Made by a program: the position numbers and the translations under genes. From Oligoflexia bacterium (lineage in GTDB: Bacteria > Bdellovibrionota > UBA1018 > CAIPTA01): DNA of 64,000 nucleotides. The notes beneath the pieces are model-generated. The model saw only the letters and a program-made list of their open reading frames with translations, was not told the DNA's origin and did no database searches. Shown here piece after piece: positions 43,037-51,876 of this stretch. The stretch lies in assembly GCA_023954355.1 (NCBI GenBank), contig JAMLID010000004.1, positions 1-64,000 on the forward strand, in the 5' to 3' direction. The first letter of the stretch is position 1; each line of letters opens with the position of its first letter.

Positions 43037-44467
43037 ATGTTTTTCCCCATGGGAGTCTTGTTATTTTCTGTTATTTTACAGTTGGTTTTTTTATCTTTCT
43101 TTAATCAGGCGACTAAAAAAAATTCTTTTAAAGAATATTTTGCGTTGTCAGCATTTGCACTTTGCGCCATTTATTTTCTGATAGGGTTTTCTTTAAAGGA
43201 CACGCTATACCTGACTGTTTACTATGATGCGGCTATTTTCAGGTTGCCTAGAGCAGTACTTTGTATAGCTGCTATAGTTATTTATTTGGGTTTAAGTAGG
43301 TCAAAGTTTTTCAACGAAAAACTTCGCTCAGAATTAATTTTAAATCTTTCTTTGATTATATTTTTATTAGATCAATTAATTGTATCTTCTAACATTATTC
43401 TCAGTTTTATATTATTAATGGGAATTTCTTTTTCTTTTATAGCTTTTATCGGAATGAGTAGAGGTTACTATGGTAGAATCGAGTCATTAACTAAATCATT
43501 TGTTTCTTTAGGGTTTGGATTCATTTTTTCGTCTATTTGTCTTGTATTTGTTTTATTCTCTGTTTCATCAGGGGACATATTTCAAATTAAGGAATTCTTA
43601 AATCAATCAGGAACCAATCATTTCTTCTACATTTTATTACTTTTAAGTACGTATTTGCCTTTAGTTCTATTAGGGCAATTATTTCCGTTTCATTTTTTTG
43701 CGATAGATCGAAGTCAAGGAGTGCCTTGGGGTCTTAAAATTTTATCTGTCATCACTCAGGGTGTTGTTTTAATTTCTTCTGTAAAGTTTTTGACTATTTT
43801 ATGGTCTGGAAACTTAAATCAGTCACAATATGAGTTAGGGTTTCGCTTTTTAAGTCTTTTAGGTGGAATCTGGCTTGGTCTTTTTCAGGTTACTCAACCT
43901 AAGATGAGTAGAGCTTTTGCGGCATATTCTTTGGTTTTATATAGTATTGTTGCTTCTGTTGCATTTAGTGGGGGGCCAAGGTCTTTAGCTGTTTCCGTTT
44001 ACGCATTTTCTGCATATACACTTTGTATTTTGGTTTTTGGCTATATTTGGGGCAGAGCTTCCGAGATTATAGATAGTGATGAGATTCATCTTATGAATGG
44101 CTTAGGAGCTCAATCAAAGCTTATTTCTTTATTGGTGTTTTGCGTGTTGAGTGGCGTTTCACTACTTCCTTTTTTTCCAGGATTAGTGATAAATCACGAA
44201 GTTTTAAAATCTTTTTTAAACACTGGGTCTGGAGTGGCTGTGAGCGCAGCTCTATCTCTCTTGCTTTGCTTAGGATTTATGAGTTGTCGTTATCTTTGGT
44301 CGTTTCTATTTCTACCTTCACATACACTGTCTGAGGTGAGTTGGACATTGGATAGGTTAGAGCGCGCTGTGTTAGTTGTTTGTGCTTTCGCGTTTTTAAT
44401 ATTTGGTATTTCGGGCTTTTCTCTAATGAATCTACTAGAACCATCTGCAAAGCTCTTTCTAAAATAA
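43037..44467 (+). CDS. Divergent NuoN-like antiporter-type subunit
   Basis: 476 residues, about thirteen hydrophobic segments. LFPFHFFAIDRSQGVPWGLKIL parallels the [22 protein letters not shown] block of NuoN, and QPKMSRAFAAYSLVLYSIVA parallels QSNFKRLMAYSAIAHTGYLL. The helix-5 glutamate (SLELMSL) is replaced (FILLMGISF) and the helix-7 lysine is absent. The ATG at 43037 lacks a Shine-Dalgarno. It is the last gene before canonical nuoA, which starts 42 bp downstream. Confidence 0.75.
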   Translation: MFFPMGVLLFSVILQLVFLSFFNQATKKNSFKEYFALSAFALCAIYFLIGFSLKDTLYLTVYYDAAIFRLPRAVLCIAAIVIYLGLSRSKFFNEKLRSELILNLSLIIFLLDQLIVSSNIILSFILLMGISFSFIAFIGMSRGYYGRIESLTKSFVSLGFGFIFSSICLVFVLFSVSSGDIFQIKEFLNQSGTNHFFYILLLLSTYLPLVLLGQLFPFHFFAIDRSQGVPWGLKILSVITQGVVLISSVKFLTILWSGNLNQSQYELGFRFLSLLGGIWLGLFQVTQPKMSRAFAAYSLVLYSIVASVAFSGGPRSLAVSVYAFSAYTLCILVFGYIWGRASEIIDSDEIHLMNGLGAQSKLISLLVFCVLSGVSLLPFFPGLVINHEVLKSFLNTGSGVAVSAALSLLLCLGFMSCRYLWSFLFLPSHTLSEVSWTLDRLERAVLVVCAFAFLIFGISGFSLMNLLEPSAKLFLK

Positions 44468-44509
44468 ATTCAACATGCTAGATTTTCACTACACATTAGG
44501 GGGTGCAGC

Positions 44510-44872
44510 ATGTCCGGCTACTTTCCGGTTTTGCTTTTGTTTTTAGTAGGTTTAGCGATTTCTTCAGCTGTAATATTTGGTGTCGCACTACTTGGGCCTA
44601 AGCGACCAAATAAATTTAAAAACTCTGTTATTGAGTGTGGTGTTCCGCCAAGTGGTGATGCTAGAAAAAGATTTTCTGTGCGTTTCTATTTAGTCGCCAT
44701 ATCATTTTTACTCTTTGATGTTGAAGTTGCTTTACTGTTCCCATGGGCAATCGCGTATAGGAAATATCTTGAATTCAATTTATTTGCTCTAGGATTAATG
44801 TTGTTTTTTTTAACGATGATCACCGTAGCTTTTGTGTATGAGTGGCGCAAGGGCGGATTGGAATGGGAGTAA
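44510..44872 (+). CDS. nuoA: NuoA, NADH-quinone oxidoreductase subunit A
   Basis: 120 residues, three transmembrane helices. It shows the conserved ECGVPPSGDARKRFSVRFYLVAI, LFDVEVALLFPWA and C-terminal YEWRKGGLEWE of NuoA. The first gene of the canonical nuo operon, preceded by an aggggg site seven bases upstream. Only 42 bp separate it from the divergent NuoN-like gene, with no terminator seen, so the two gene sets may share a transcript. Confidence 0.96.
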   Translation: MSGYFPVLLLFLVGLAISSAVIFGVALLGPKRPNKFKNSVIECGVPPSGDARKRFSVRFYLVAISFLLFDVEVALLFPWAIAYRKYLEFNLFALGLMLFFLTMITVAFVYEWRKGGLEWE

Positions 44873-44875
44873 ATT

Positions 44876-45343
44876 ATGCCTAAAGATGGAGCACCAGAAG
44901 TCATCACTACAAAGTTAGATGATTTTGTAAATTGGGCGCGTGCGAACTCTCTATGGCCGTACCCTTTTGGAACAAGTTGTTGTGGTATAGAGATGATGGC
45001 AACTTTGTCTGCGGATTATGACTTGGCAAGATTTGGAGCAGAGGTAGTGAGGTTCTCTCCTCGCCAAAGTGATATGATGATTGTGGCGGGAACGATCACT
45101 GAAAAAATGGGCCCCGTACTGAAAACTATTTATGAGCAAATGCATGATCCTAAGTGGGTGATTGCTATGGGAGCATGCTCTTCTTCAGGGGGTATTTTTG
45201 ATACCTACAGTGTGGTTCAAGGTGTTGATGAAATTATTCCTGTAGATATCTATATACCCGGTTGTCCGCCATCTCCAGAAGGAGTGATACATGGCGTGAT
45301 GAGGCTCCAAGAGAAAATTAAAAAAAATAAGGCGATGATCTAA
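44876..45343 (+). CDS. nuoB: NuoB, NADH-quinone oxidoreductase subunit B
   Basis: 155 residues. Carries cluster N2, the last Fe-S cluster before quinone. Ligands: tandem Cys35-Cys36 ([10 protein letters not shown]), Cys101 (MGACSSSGG) and Cys130 ([10 protein letters not shown]). Also [20 protein letters not shown], typical of bacterial NuoB. It starts three bases after nuoA and is the functional counterpart of the divergent gene at 34580. Confidence 0.97.
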   Translation: MPKDGAPEVITTKLDDFVNWARANSLWPYPFGTSCCGIEMMATLSADYDLARFGAEVVRFSPRQSDMMIVAGTITEKMGPVLKTIYEQMHDPKWVIAMGACSSSGGIFDTYSVVQGVDEIIPVDIYIPGCPPSPEGVIHGVMRLQEKIKKNKAMI

Positions 45344-45346
45344 AAT

Positions 45347-47140
45347 ATGAATGTAGAATTTTCTGTAGATGGTTTAGAGAGACTAAAAGGAAGATACGCG
45401 AAAGAGATTCAAGAGCTGCAATCAACTGGTTCAGATGTGCCAATTGTTTATGTGGCTAAGGAAAATCTTATTAGTTTTTTATCTTCTATACGAAAAGAAG
45501 AAGGATTCGAGCTGAGTTTCTTAGCTGACTTGACGGCCTATGATGATAACCCCCCCTTGGGTGAGATAAGGGATTATGGATTGGGTTCCGTTCGAAAAGA
45601 AAGTGGTGACCACCGCTTTGTTGTTGTTTATCAATTATTGTCTCTTCAAACAAAGGACAGGCTTAGAGTTAAAGTTCGTTTAAATGATGGAGAAGATTGC
45701 CCATCAGTGGTTTCACTTTGGAAGTCTGCGAATTGGTTAGAAAGAGAAGTATTTGATTTATATGGGATACGATTCACGGGGCACCCTAATCTAAAGAGAA
45801 TTTTATTAGACGATCGCTGGGTGGGACACCCACTTAGAAAAGACTACCCCATTAAAAAATATCAAAGATTTGAAGATGCTGCTTCGTTAGAGAGTTTTGG
45901 CTTATCTTTAGATGAATCTGATCCAGCAAAAAAGCAAATAGATGATGATTTTGAAGAGGAGGGGGATATTTTTGAAGGTTCTCAGACACTCATTAATATT
46001 GGTCCTCAGCACCCTGCAACTCACGGGACGTTAAGGATAGCTTGTAAATTAAGTGGCGAAACTGTGATTGATAGTCATTGCGAGATTGGGTATTTGCATA
46101 GAGCAATGGAAAAATTGGGTGAGGTTAAAACTTATCATAAGTTTATTCCCTATACTGATCGATTAAACTATTGTTCGGCTCTACAAAATAACGTTGCATA
46201 TGTAACAAGTGTAGAGAAATTAATGGGAATCGAGCTCCCTCCTAGAAACACTTACATCCGTACTATGGTTTGTGAAATGGCTAGAATTATAGACCATATT
46301 ATTTGTGTAGGAATCAGCGCTTTTGATTTAGGTGCAATGACTTATTTTCTTTATGGCTTTCATCAAAGAGAAGAATGTTATTCATTAATTGAAAGTCTTT
46401 GTGGATCTCGATTGACTACAACATATACTCGCGTTGGCGGTCTGTCGGCAGACTTGCCAGACGGTTTTTTGCCTAGAATGAAAAAATGGTTAGATGGCTT
46501 AGAAGATACTTTAAAAGAAATGGATAAGCTTTTAACGAATAATCGAATTTGGGTAGATCGAACAAAGGGAATTTCGGCATTTACAGCAGATCAAGTGATG
46601 ACATATTCGATGACAGGTCCTTGTATGCGTGCATCTAATATTAACTTTGATTTAAGAAGAGATCGACCGTACCTCGCATACAAACAGTTAGAGTTTGATG
46701 TTCCTGTTGCCAAGGGCGGTGATGTCTATGACCGCTACTTAGTACGTGTTCAAGAGATGTATGAATCTATTCGTATCCTTCGTCAAATAATTGAGAAAAT
46801 GCCGAGTGGTCCAATTTGGGCTGATGATAAAAGAATTAGAATTCCAGATAAAGGTAGAGTTCATAACTCAATGGAATCATTGATTCACCATTTTAAATTC
46901 TTTATGGAAGGGTTCGATGTTCCTGAAGGTGAGGCTTATGTTCCAATGGAAGGGCCAAATGGAGAGGTTGGATTTTATATAGTTAGTAAGGGGGGGCCTA
47001 AAGCTTATCGTTTAAGGATAAGAGCGCCTTCTTTCTTTATGTTTCAGCCCGTGCCAGAAATGGTTAAGGGAGAGAATATAGCGGATGTAATTGCTGCTAT
47101 AGGATCTGTGAATATTATTGCTGGAGAGTTGGATCGATAG
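45347..47140 (+). CDS. nuoCD: NuoCD fusion, NADH-quinone oxidoreductase subunits C/D
   Basis: 597 residues. The NuoC part (1 to about 190) has the signature WLEREVFDLYGIRFTGHPN. The NuoD part (about 214 to the end) opens with NIGPQHPATHGTLR, then IGYLHRAMEKLGE and PYTDRLNY, which carry the quinone-pocket His and Tyr, and ends GELDR. The fusion resembles that of E. coli and some other lineages. The divergent cluster upstream has C-like and D-like parts as separate genes. Confidence 0.96.
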   Translation: MNVEFSVDGLERLKGRYAKEIQELQSTGSDVPIVYVAKENLISFLSSIRKEEGFELSFLADLTAYDDNPPLGEIRDYGLGSVRKESGDHRFVVVYQLLSLQTKDRLRVKVRLNDGEDCPSVVSLWKSANWLEREVFDLYGIRFTGHPNLKRILLDDRWVGHPLRKDYPIKKYQRFEDAASLESFGLSLDESDPAKKQIDDDFEEEGDIFEGSQTLINIGPQHPATHGTLRIACKLSGETVIDSHCEIGYLHRAMEKLGEVKTYHKFIPYTDRLNYCSALQNNVAYVTSVEKLMGIELPPRNTYIRTMVCEMARIIDHIICVGISAFDLGAMTYFLYGFHQREECYSLIESLCGSRLTTTYTRVGGLSADLPDGFLPRMKKWLDGLEDTLKEMDKLLTNNRIWVDRTKGISAFTADQVMTYSMTGPCMRASNINFDLRRDRPYLAYKQLEFDVPVAKGGDVYDRYLVRVQEMYESIRILRQIIEKMPSGPIWADDKRIRIPDKGRVHNSMESLIHHFKFFMEGFDVPEGEAYVPMEGPNGEVGFYIVSKGGPKAYRLRIRAPSFFMFQPVPEMVKGENIADVIAAIGSVNIIAGELDR

Positions 47141-47617
47141 ATGAAAAAGGTATTTGGAGAAAAATTTTACCAAGAAATGGACAGAATTTCGCAATTCTAT
47201 CCAAATAAAAGAGCAATGCTTTTGCCTGCATTACATGCGGCCCAAAAAGAGCGTGGATGGATTTCTGATGAAACCATGCAAGATGTTGCTGATTTTTTAG
47301 AAATTCCTAAAACTCAGGTGAAGGAAGTAGTTACCTTTTACCATATGTTTCATACTAAGCCTGTTGGTAAGGTGAATTTACAGTTTTGTAATAATATCGC
47401 TTGCTGGCTTCGTGGATCAGAAGAGTTAATTCATCACGCAGAAAAAAAATGTAATATTCGGTTAGGTGAAACTACAGGTGATGGAGTCTTTACTATATCT
47501 GAAGTGGAATGCTTGGGGTCTTGTGGCACGGCACCAGTTTGTCAGGTAAATGATGATTACCATGAAAATTTTTCTGTAGAAGCTTTAGATAAATTATTAG
47601 AGGGCAGACAATCATGA
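47141..47617 (+). CDS. nuoE: NuoE, NADH-quinone oxidoreductase subunit E
   Basis: 158 residues, thioredoxin-like fold with one 2Fe-2S cluster (N1a). The four ligand cysteines are in FCNNIACW and VECLGSCGTAP. It starts directly after the nuoCD stop and overlaps nuoF by 4 nt. Part of the NADH-oxidising module that the upstream divergent cluster lacks. Confidence 0.95.
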   Translation: MKKVFGEKFYQEMDRISQFYPNKRAMLLPALHAAQKERGWISDETMQDVADFLEIPKTQVKEVVTFYHMFHTKPVGKVNLQFCNNIACWLRGSEELIHHAEKKCNIRLGETTGDGVFTISEVECLGSCGTAPVCQVNDDYHENFSVEALDKLLEGRQS

Positions 47618-48888
47618 ATCATGAAATCGTCTTTTCTAAATATTACGGCGAATCTCAAACAGAAGGATTAGATTATTATAAAAAGCATGACTATGGATAT
47701 AATGCTCTACTAAAGGCAATTGAGATGGGCTTTGAGAAAGTTCATCAAGAAGTTAAAGATAGTGGCTTAAGAGGTCGTGGTGGGGCTGGTTTCCCTTGTG
47801 GTATGAAGTGGGGATTTATTCCTAAAAATACAGAAAAGCCTATTTATCTAGTAATTAATGCAGATGAGTCCGAGCCTGGAACATTTAAAGATCGTGCAAT
47901 TATGGCATACCAGCCACACTTGATGATTGAAGGGGCAATTATTTCTGCCATGACGATTAAGGCACATATGATTTACGTTTATATCCGTGGAGAATATGTA
48001 AAAGAGGCTAAGATTTTAGATGCGGCAATAGAGGAAGCTTATAAAGCTGGTTATTTAGGTAAAAATGTTGCGGGTACAGGATATCAATTAGATATGGTTG
48101 TCCATAGAGGTGCTGGGGCATATATTTGTGGTGAAGAAACAGCGCTATTGAATTCTTTAGAGGGTAAAAGAGGAGAGCCTAGAATTAAGCCTCCATTTTT
48201 TCCAGCAGCAATTGGTTTGTTTAGTTGTCCCACTGTTGTGAACAATGTTGAAACTCTGGCTTGTGTTCCAATGATTGTTTCCAAAGGCGCTGAGTGGTTT
48301 CGTTCTTTTGGTCCAGAAAAAAATCATGGAATGAAACTCTTTTGTATTTCTGGGCATGTAAATCGCCCAGGTCTTTATGAGCGACCCATGGGGTATCCAC
48401 TCATGAAATTAATAGAAGAAGATTGTGGCGGAATATGGAAGGGCAGAAAATTAAAAGCAGCTTTTCCTGGAGGGTCATCGGCACCTGTTTTGACGGCAGA
48501 AGAATGTAATGTAAATTTAGATTTTGATTCACTGGCAAAAGCAGGCTCTATGCTTGGTTCTGCTGGTATTATGGTTATTGATGATGCGACCTGCATATTA
48601 AAAGTAGCGATTAGAACAGCTCATTTTTATCAAGTAGAGAGTTGTGGTCAGTGTACGCCGTGCAGAGAAGGATCGATGTGGCTTAAAGAGTTACATATTC
48701 GATTAGAAGCGGGTGAAGGTAAAGTTAGTGATTTAGATCTCATAGAAGATATTTGTAATAATATGGACGGAACAACGATTTGTGCTTTCGGGGAGGCAAC
48801 GGCTTGGCCTCTGAGAAGTATGGTTAAGAAATTTCGATCAGAATATGAACAACATGTTGTTGAAAAGAGATGTCCGTTTGAGGGTTAG
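47614..48888 (+). CDS. nuoF: NuoF, NADH-binding subunit
   Basis: 424 residues. Binds NADH and FMN and the N3 4Fe-4S cluster. Motifs: GLRGRGGAGFPCGMKW (NADH/FMN), NADESEPGTFKDR, GAYICGEETALLNSLEG, and the cluster ligands ESCGQCTPCREG plus TTICAFGEA. All expected residues are present. It overlaps nuoE by 4 nt. Confidence 0.97.
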   Translation: MNHEIVFSKYYGESQTEGLDYYKKHDYGYNALLKAIEMGFEKVHQEVKDSGLRGRGGAGFPCGMKWGFIPKNTEKPIYLVINADESEPGTFKDRAIMAYQPHLMIEGAIISAMTIKAHMIYVYIRGEYVKEAKILDAAIEEAYKAGYLGKNVAGTGYQLDMVVHRGAGAYICGEETALLNSLEGKRGEPRIKPPFFPAAIGLFSCPTVVNNVETLACVPMIVSKGAEWFRSFGPEKNHGMKLFCISGHVNRPGLYERPMGYPLMKLIEEDCGGIWKGRKLKAAFPGGSSAPVLTAEECNVNLDFDSLAKAGSMLGSAGIMVIDDATCILKVAIRTAHFYQVESCGQCTPCREGSMWLKELHIRLEAGEGKVSDLDLIEDICNNMDGTTICAFGEATAWPLRSMVKKFRSEYEQHVVEKRCPFEG

Positions 48889-48905
48889 CGTAGAAAGGTA
48901 ATGCT

Positions 48906-50318
48906 ATGGCAAAAGTTGTAATTGATGGAGTTGATGTAGAGTTTGAAGCCGGCGAAAAAATTATCGACGTTGCTTCAAAAGTAAACAACCACATTCCAAG
49001 ATATTGCTATCATGAGGGGCTCTCTATAGTAGCTCAATGTAGAATGTGTTTAGTGGAGGTTGAGGGGCAACGAAAATTAGTTACTGCTTGTTCTACACCT
49101 TGCACTGATGGGATGAAGGTTTCTACTAAATCTGAGAAAGTTAAAAAAGCTGTATCGGGAGTACAAGAGTTTTTATTAGTAAACCATCCCTTGGATTGCC
49201 CAATATGTGATCAAGCTGGTGAATGTAGCTTGCAAGAGTATAGCTATAAGCATGGCCAAGAAGATGCCCGAACGGATTTTTTTAGAAGAACATATATAGA
49301 TGTGGATATGGGGCCATCTATTAAGAAAAACATGAATCGCTGTATTCATTGCACGAGATGTATTCGGTATTGTGATGAAGTTGGCCAAATTCATGAAATG
49401 ATTGCCCAACAAAGAGGAAATGATACTGAGATTGTTACGATAGATGGAAATCCTTTACAGACAGCGTATGCTGGCGGGTTAGCTGATGTTTGTCCTGTTG
49501 GTTCATTAACAACTAAAGATTTTAGGTTTAAGAAAAGAGTTTGGTATTTAAGGAGTAAAGACACAATTTGTGATGGTTGCTCACAAGGGTGTAATATTTC
49601 TGCTTCTTTTGAAAGCAACCTTATTTACCGACTTGAACCAAGAAAAAATATGGACATTAATAAGTGGTGGATGTGCGATGAGGGTAGATACGGGTTTCAC
49701 CACGTACATAGCCCATCAAGAGTCTTGGGGCCATTAATAAAGACAAGCGATAGTTTTGAGTCACGTCTTTGGGGAGATCTTATCCCCTCAGTCAGCGCTT
49801 TAGTTCAACAAGCGAAAAATATTTCAGTGGTAGTTGCTGCTGATGCAACATTAGAAGAAGTTGCTATATTGAAGACTCACTTTTCTTCAGCAAATTTCTA
49901 TTCTTATAGTCCAAGTGTAGAGAAAACATCTGAAGATAAGGCTGTTGATCACTTGATTAGAAGAAAAGACAAGTCTCCTAACTTAAAAGGATTAGAAGAA
50001 AGCGGCCTTCGTCCATTCTCTGAGCTTAAGAGTGGAAGTGATTTATTGATATTTTTCAATGCGGGAAAAGTGCGTGTACCTTATGGATTAGCTAAATTAG
50101 CTAAAAATGCTATAGCAATAGGTGTCGCTATGAAAGAAGACTTAAATGGCTGGAATTATGTTCTTCCTTCTTTATCTACTTATGAAAAATCAGGCACATT
50201 TGTGAATCATACTGGTATGAAACAAAAATTTGCTGCCGCAATTGCACCTGTAGGATTATCTAGGCCTTTAAATAAAATATTAGAAGCACTTACAAAGTCA
50301 GATAGAAAGGTAGGATAG
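48906..50318 (+). CDS. nuoG: NuoG, Fe-S subunit G, short form
   Basis: 470 residues, well below the usual 650-900. The N-terminal half is complete: 2Fe-2S ligands (CYHEG, QCRMC, ACSTPC), the His-Cys N5 motif (HPLDCPICDQAGEC), and N4 ligands (NRCIHCTRCIRYC, then DVCPVGS). A CxxCxxxC-27-C motif (CDGCSQGC, then MCDEGR) matches the off-path N7 cluster. The molybdopterin-like domain after it is largely reduced. The reading frame is clean to the stop, so this looks like a natural short form. Confidence 0.92.
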   Translation: MAKVVIDGVDVEFEAGEKIIDVASKVNNHIPRYCYHEGLSIVAQCRMCLVEVEGQRKLVTACSTPCTDGMKVSTKSEKVKKAVSGVQEFLLVNHPLDCPICDQAGECSLQEYSYKHGQEDARTDFFRRTYIDVDMGPSIKKNMNRCIHCTRCIRYCDEVGQIHEMIAQQRGNDTEIVTIDGNPLQTAYAGGLADVCPVGSLTTKDFRFKKRVWYLRSKDTICDGCSQGCNISASFESNLIYRLEPRKNMDINKWWMCDEGRYGFHHVHSPSRVLGPLIKTSDSFESRLWGDLIPSVSALVQQAKNISVVVAADATLEEVAILKTHFSSANFYSYSPSVEKTSEDKAVDHLIRRKDKSPNLKGLEESGLRPFSELKSGSDLLIFFNAGKVRVPYGLAKLAKNAIAIGVAMKEDLNGWNYVLPSLSTYEKSGTFVNHTGMKQKFAAAIAPVGLSRPLNKILEALTKSDRKVG

Positions 50319-50319
50319 C

Positions 50320-51423
50320 TTGGATTTAGAATTTGGTTCTCAGATCGTATTTTATGCAATGTTAGCCAAGCTAGCGTTTGTTCTTATTGTTCTTTTACAT
50401 GTGGCTCCAATTATGGCATGGGCTGAGAGAAGAATTTGTTCATGGATGCAGAATCGTACCGGCCCCAATCGAGTTGGTCCTTTCGGCTTATTACAGTCAC
50501 TAGCCGATGCGATTAAATTTATTTTTAAAGAAGACTTAGTGCCTGCTCATGTACGCAAATGGTATTATTTATTAGCTCCTGGGTTATGTGTTGTTCCAGC
50601 ATTTATGACTTTTGCTGTTGTTCCTTTTGGTCCAATCGTAGAAATTCAAGGAGTCCAGATTCCCCTACAAGTATCCACAATGAATGTGGGTTTTTTGTAC
50701 ATTATGTCGATTTCGTCTTTGGCAGTGTATGGAATTATCGTGGCTTCCTGGGCATCTAATAATAAATATTCGATGCTTGGCGGACTAAGGTCCACAGCGC
50801 AGATGATTAGTTATGAGTTGGCTATGGGACTAAGTTTAGTAGCAATTATAATGCATTTTAATTCTGTAGATCTTATGCAAATTTCTACTGTTCAAGGTGG
50901 GAATCTTACAATTTTTGGAAAAGAGTTAGCATTTTTACCTAATTGGGGAATTTTTCATCAACCATTAGCGGCATTAATTTTTATTATTGCTGCGTTTGCT
51001 GAAACAAATCGACTTCCATTCGATCTACCAGAGGGAGAATCTGAAATCGTTGCTGGGTATCACTTAGAGTACGGCGGTATGAAGTGGAGCCTTTTCTTTA
51101 TGGCTGAGTACGCTCATATGATTACTGCTTCGGGTCTAGTTGCTACGTTCTTTTTAGGTGGTTGGCAGGCTCCGGGCGCAGAGTCTTTAATTAATCTTTT
51201 AGGATTAAACTCTGAGTGGTCATATTGGTTACTGATATTGGCACAAGTAATAGCCTTTTGGACTAAGGTCGTTCTATTCATGTTATTTTTTATTGTAGTG
51301 CGATTCACCTTGCCTAGATTTCGTTATGATCAGTTAATGTGGTTGGGTTGGAAAGTACTAGTACCAATTGGATTAGTGAATATTGTGTTAACAGCGGTAG
51401 CAATAGCTGTTGCAGCTCAATAG
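50320..51423 (+). CDS. nuoH: NuoH, NADH-quinone oxidoreductase subunit H
   Basis: 367 residues, eight transmembrane helices. It shows WAERRICSWMQNRTGPNRVGP and AETNRLPFDLPEGESEIVAGYHLEYGG, the quinone-tunnel and E-channel residues. TTG start at 50320, one base after the nuoG stop, with an aggata-type site. This intact sequence shows which residues are missing in the divergent homologue at 36279. Confidence 0.96.
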   Translation: MDLEFGSQIVFYAMLAKLAFVLIVLLHVAPIMAWAERRICSWMQNRTGPNRVGPFGLLQSLADAIKFIFKEDLVPAHVRKWYYLLAPGLCVVPAFMTFAVVPFGPIVEIQGVQIPLQVSTMNVGFLYIMSISSLAVYGIIVASWASNNKYSMLGGLRSTAQMISYELAMGLSLVAIIMHFNSVDLMQISTVQGGNLTIFGKELAFLPNWGIFHQPLAALIFIIAAFAETNRLPFDLPEGESEIVAGYHLEYGGMKWSLFFMAEYAHMITASGLVATFFLGGWQAPGAESLINLLGLNSEWSYWLLILAQVIAFWTKVVLFMLFFIVVRFTLPRFRYDQLMWLGWKVLVPIGLVNIVLTAVAIAVAAQ

Positions 51424-51432
51424 GGAGAAGAA

Positions 51433-51876
51433 ATGCTAATTAAAAGAGAGCATAGTTTTTGGCAAAAATTTTATCTGGTTGAGTTTTTTCTTGGTCTTGG
51501 GATCACTTTAAAGAACTGGTTTTTTGGTAAAAACATCACCTATCAATATCCAGAGCAAAGAAGACAGTATTCTCCAAGATATCGAGGGCAGCACTATATT
51601 AAATCAGTAAACGGGGTAGAAAATTGTACTGCTTGTATGCTTTGTCCTACCGTTTGTCCTGCTGACTGTATTCATATAGAAGCGGGAGAAAAAGAGAATA
51701 AAGAAAAATATCCAGTTAAATTTGATATTGATATTCTGCGCTGTTGTTTCTGTGGGTATTGTGAAGAGGCCTGCCCAAAAGATGCAATTAAATTATCTAA
51801 TATATATGAAATGGCAGATTACGAGCGTCGAGTATACGACAAAGATTTTTTGATGATTCAAAGGGCAAAAAAATGA
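51433..51876 (+). CDS. nuoI: NuoI, NADH-quinone oxidoreductase subunit I
   Basis: 147 residues with two 4Fe-4S motifs (N6a and N6b): CTACMLCPTVCP and CCFCGYCEEACP. The N-terminal amphipathic segment (FWQKFYLVEFFLGL) docks on the membrane. It overlaps nuoJ by 4 nt and follows nuoH behind a gggagaag site. Confidence 0.97.
   Translation: MLIKREHSFWQKFYLVEFFLGLGITLKNWFFGKNITYQYPEQRRQYSPRYRGQHYIKSVNGVENCTACMLCPTVCPADCIHIEAGEKENKEKYPVKFDIDILRCCFCGYCEEACPKDAIKLSNIYEMADYERRVYDKDFLMIQRAKK

Noticed and set aside
44140-44334. 64-codon ORF within the NuoN-like gene
   Set aside because: Out-of-frame shadow inside a clear membrane-protein coding sequence.
34226-44467. Decayed pseudogene copy of the nuo operon
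   Set aside because: All twelve frames are intact with good coding density, overlapping starts, and fully retained Fe-S ligands in the B-like and I-like genes. Random decay would have produced stops and lost cysteines.
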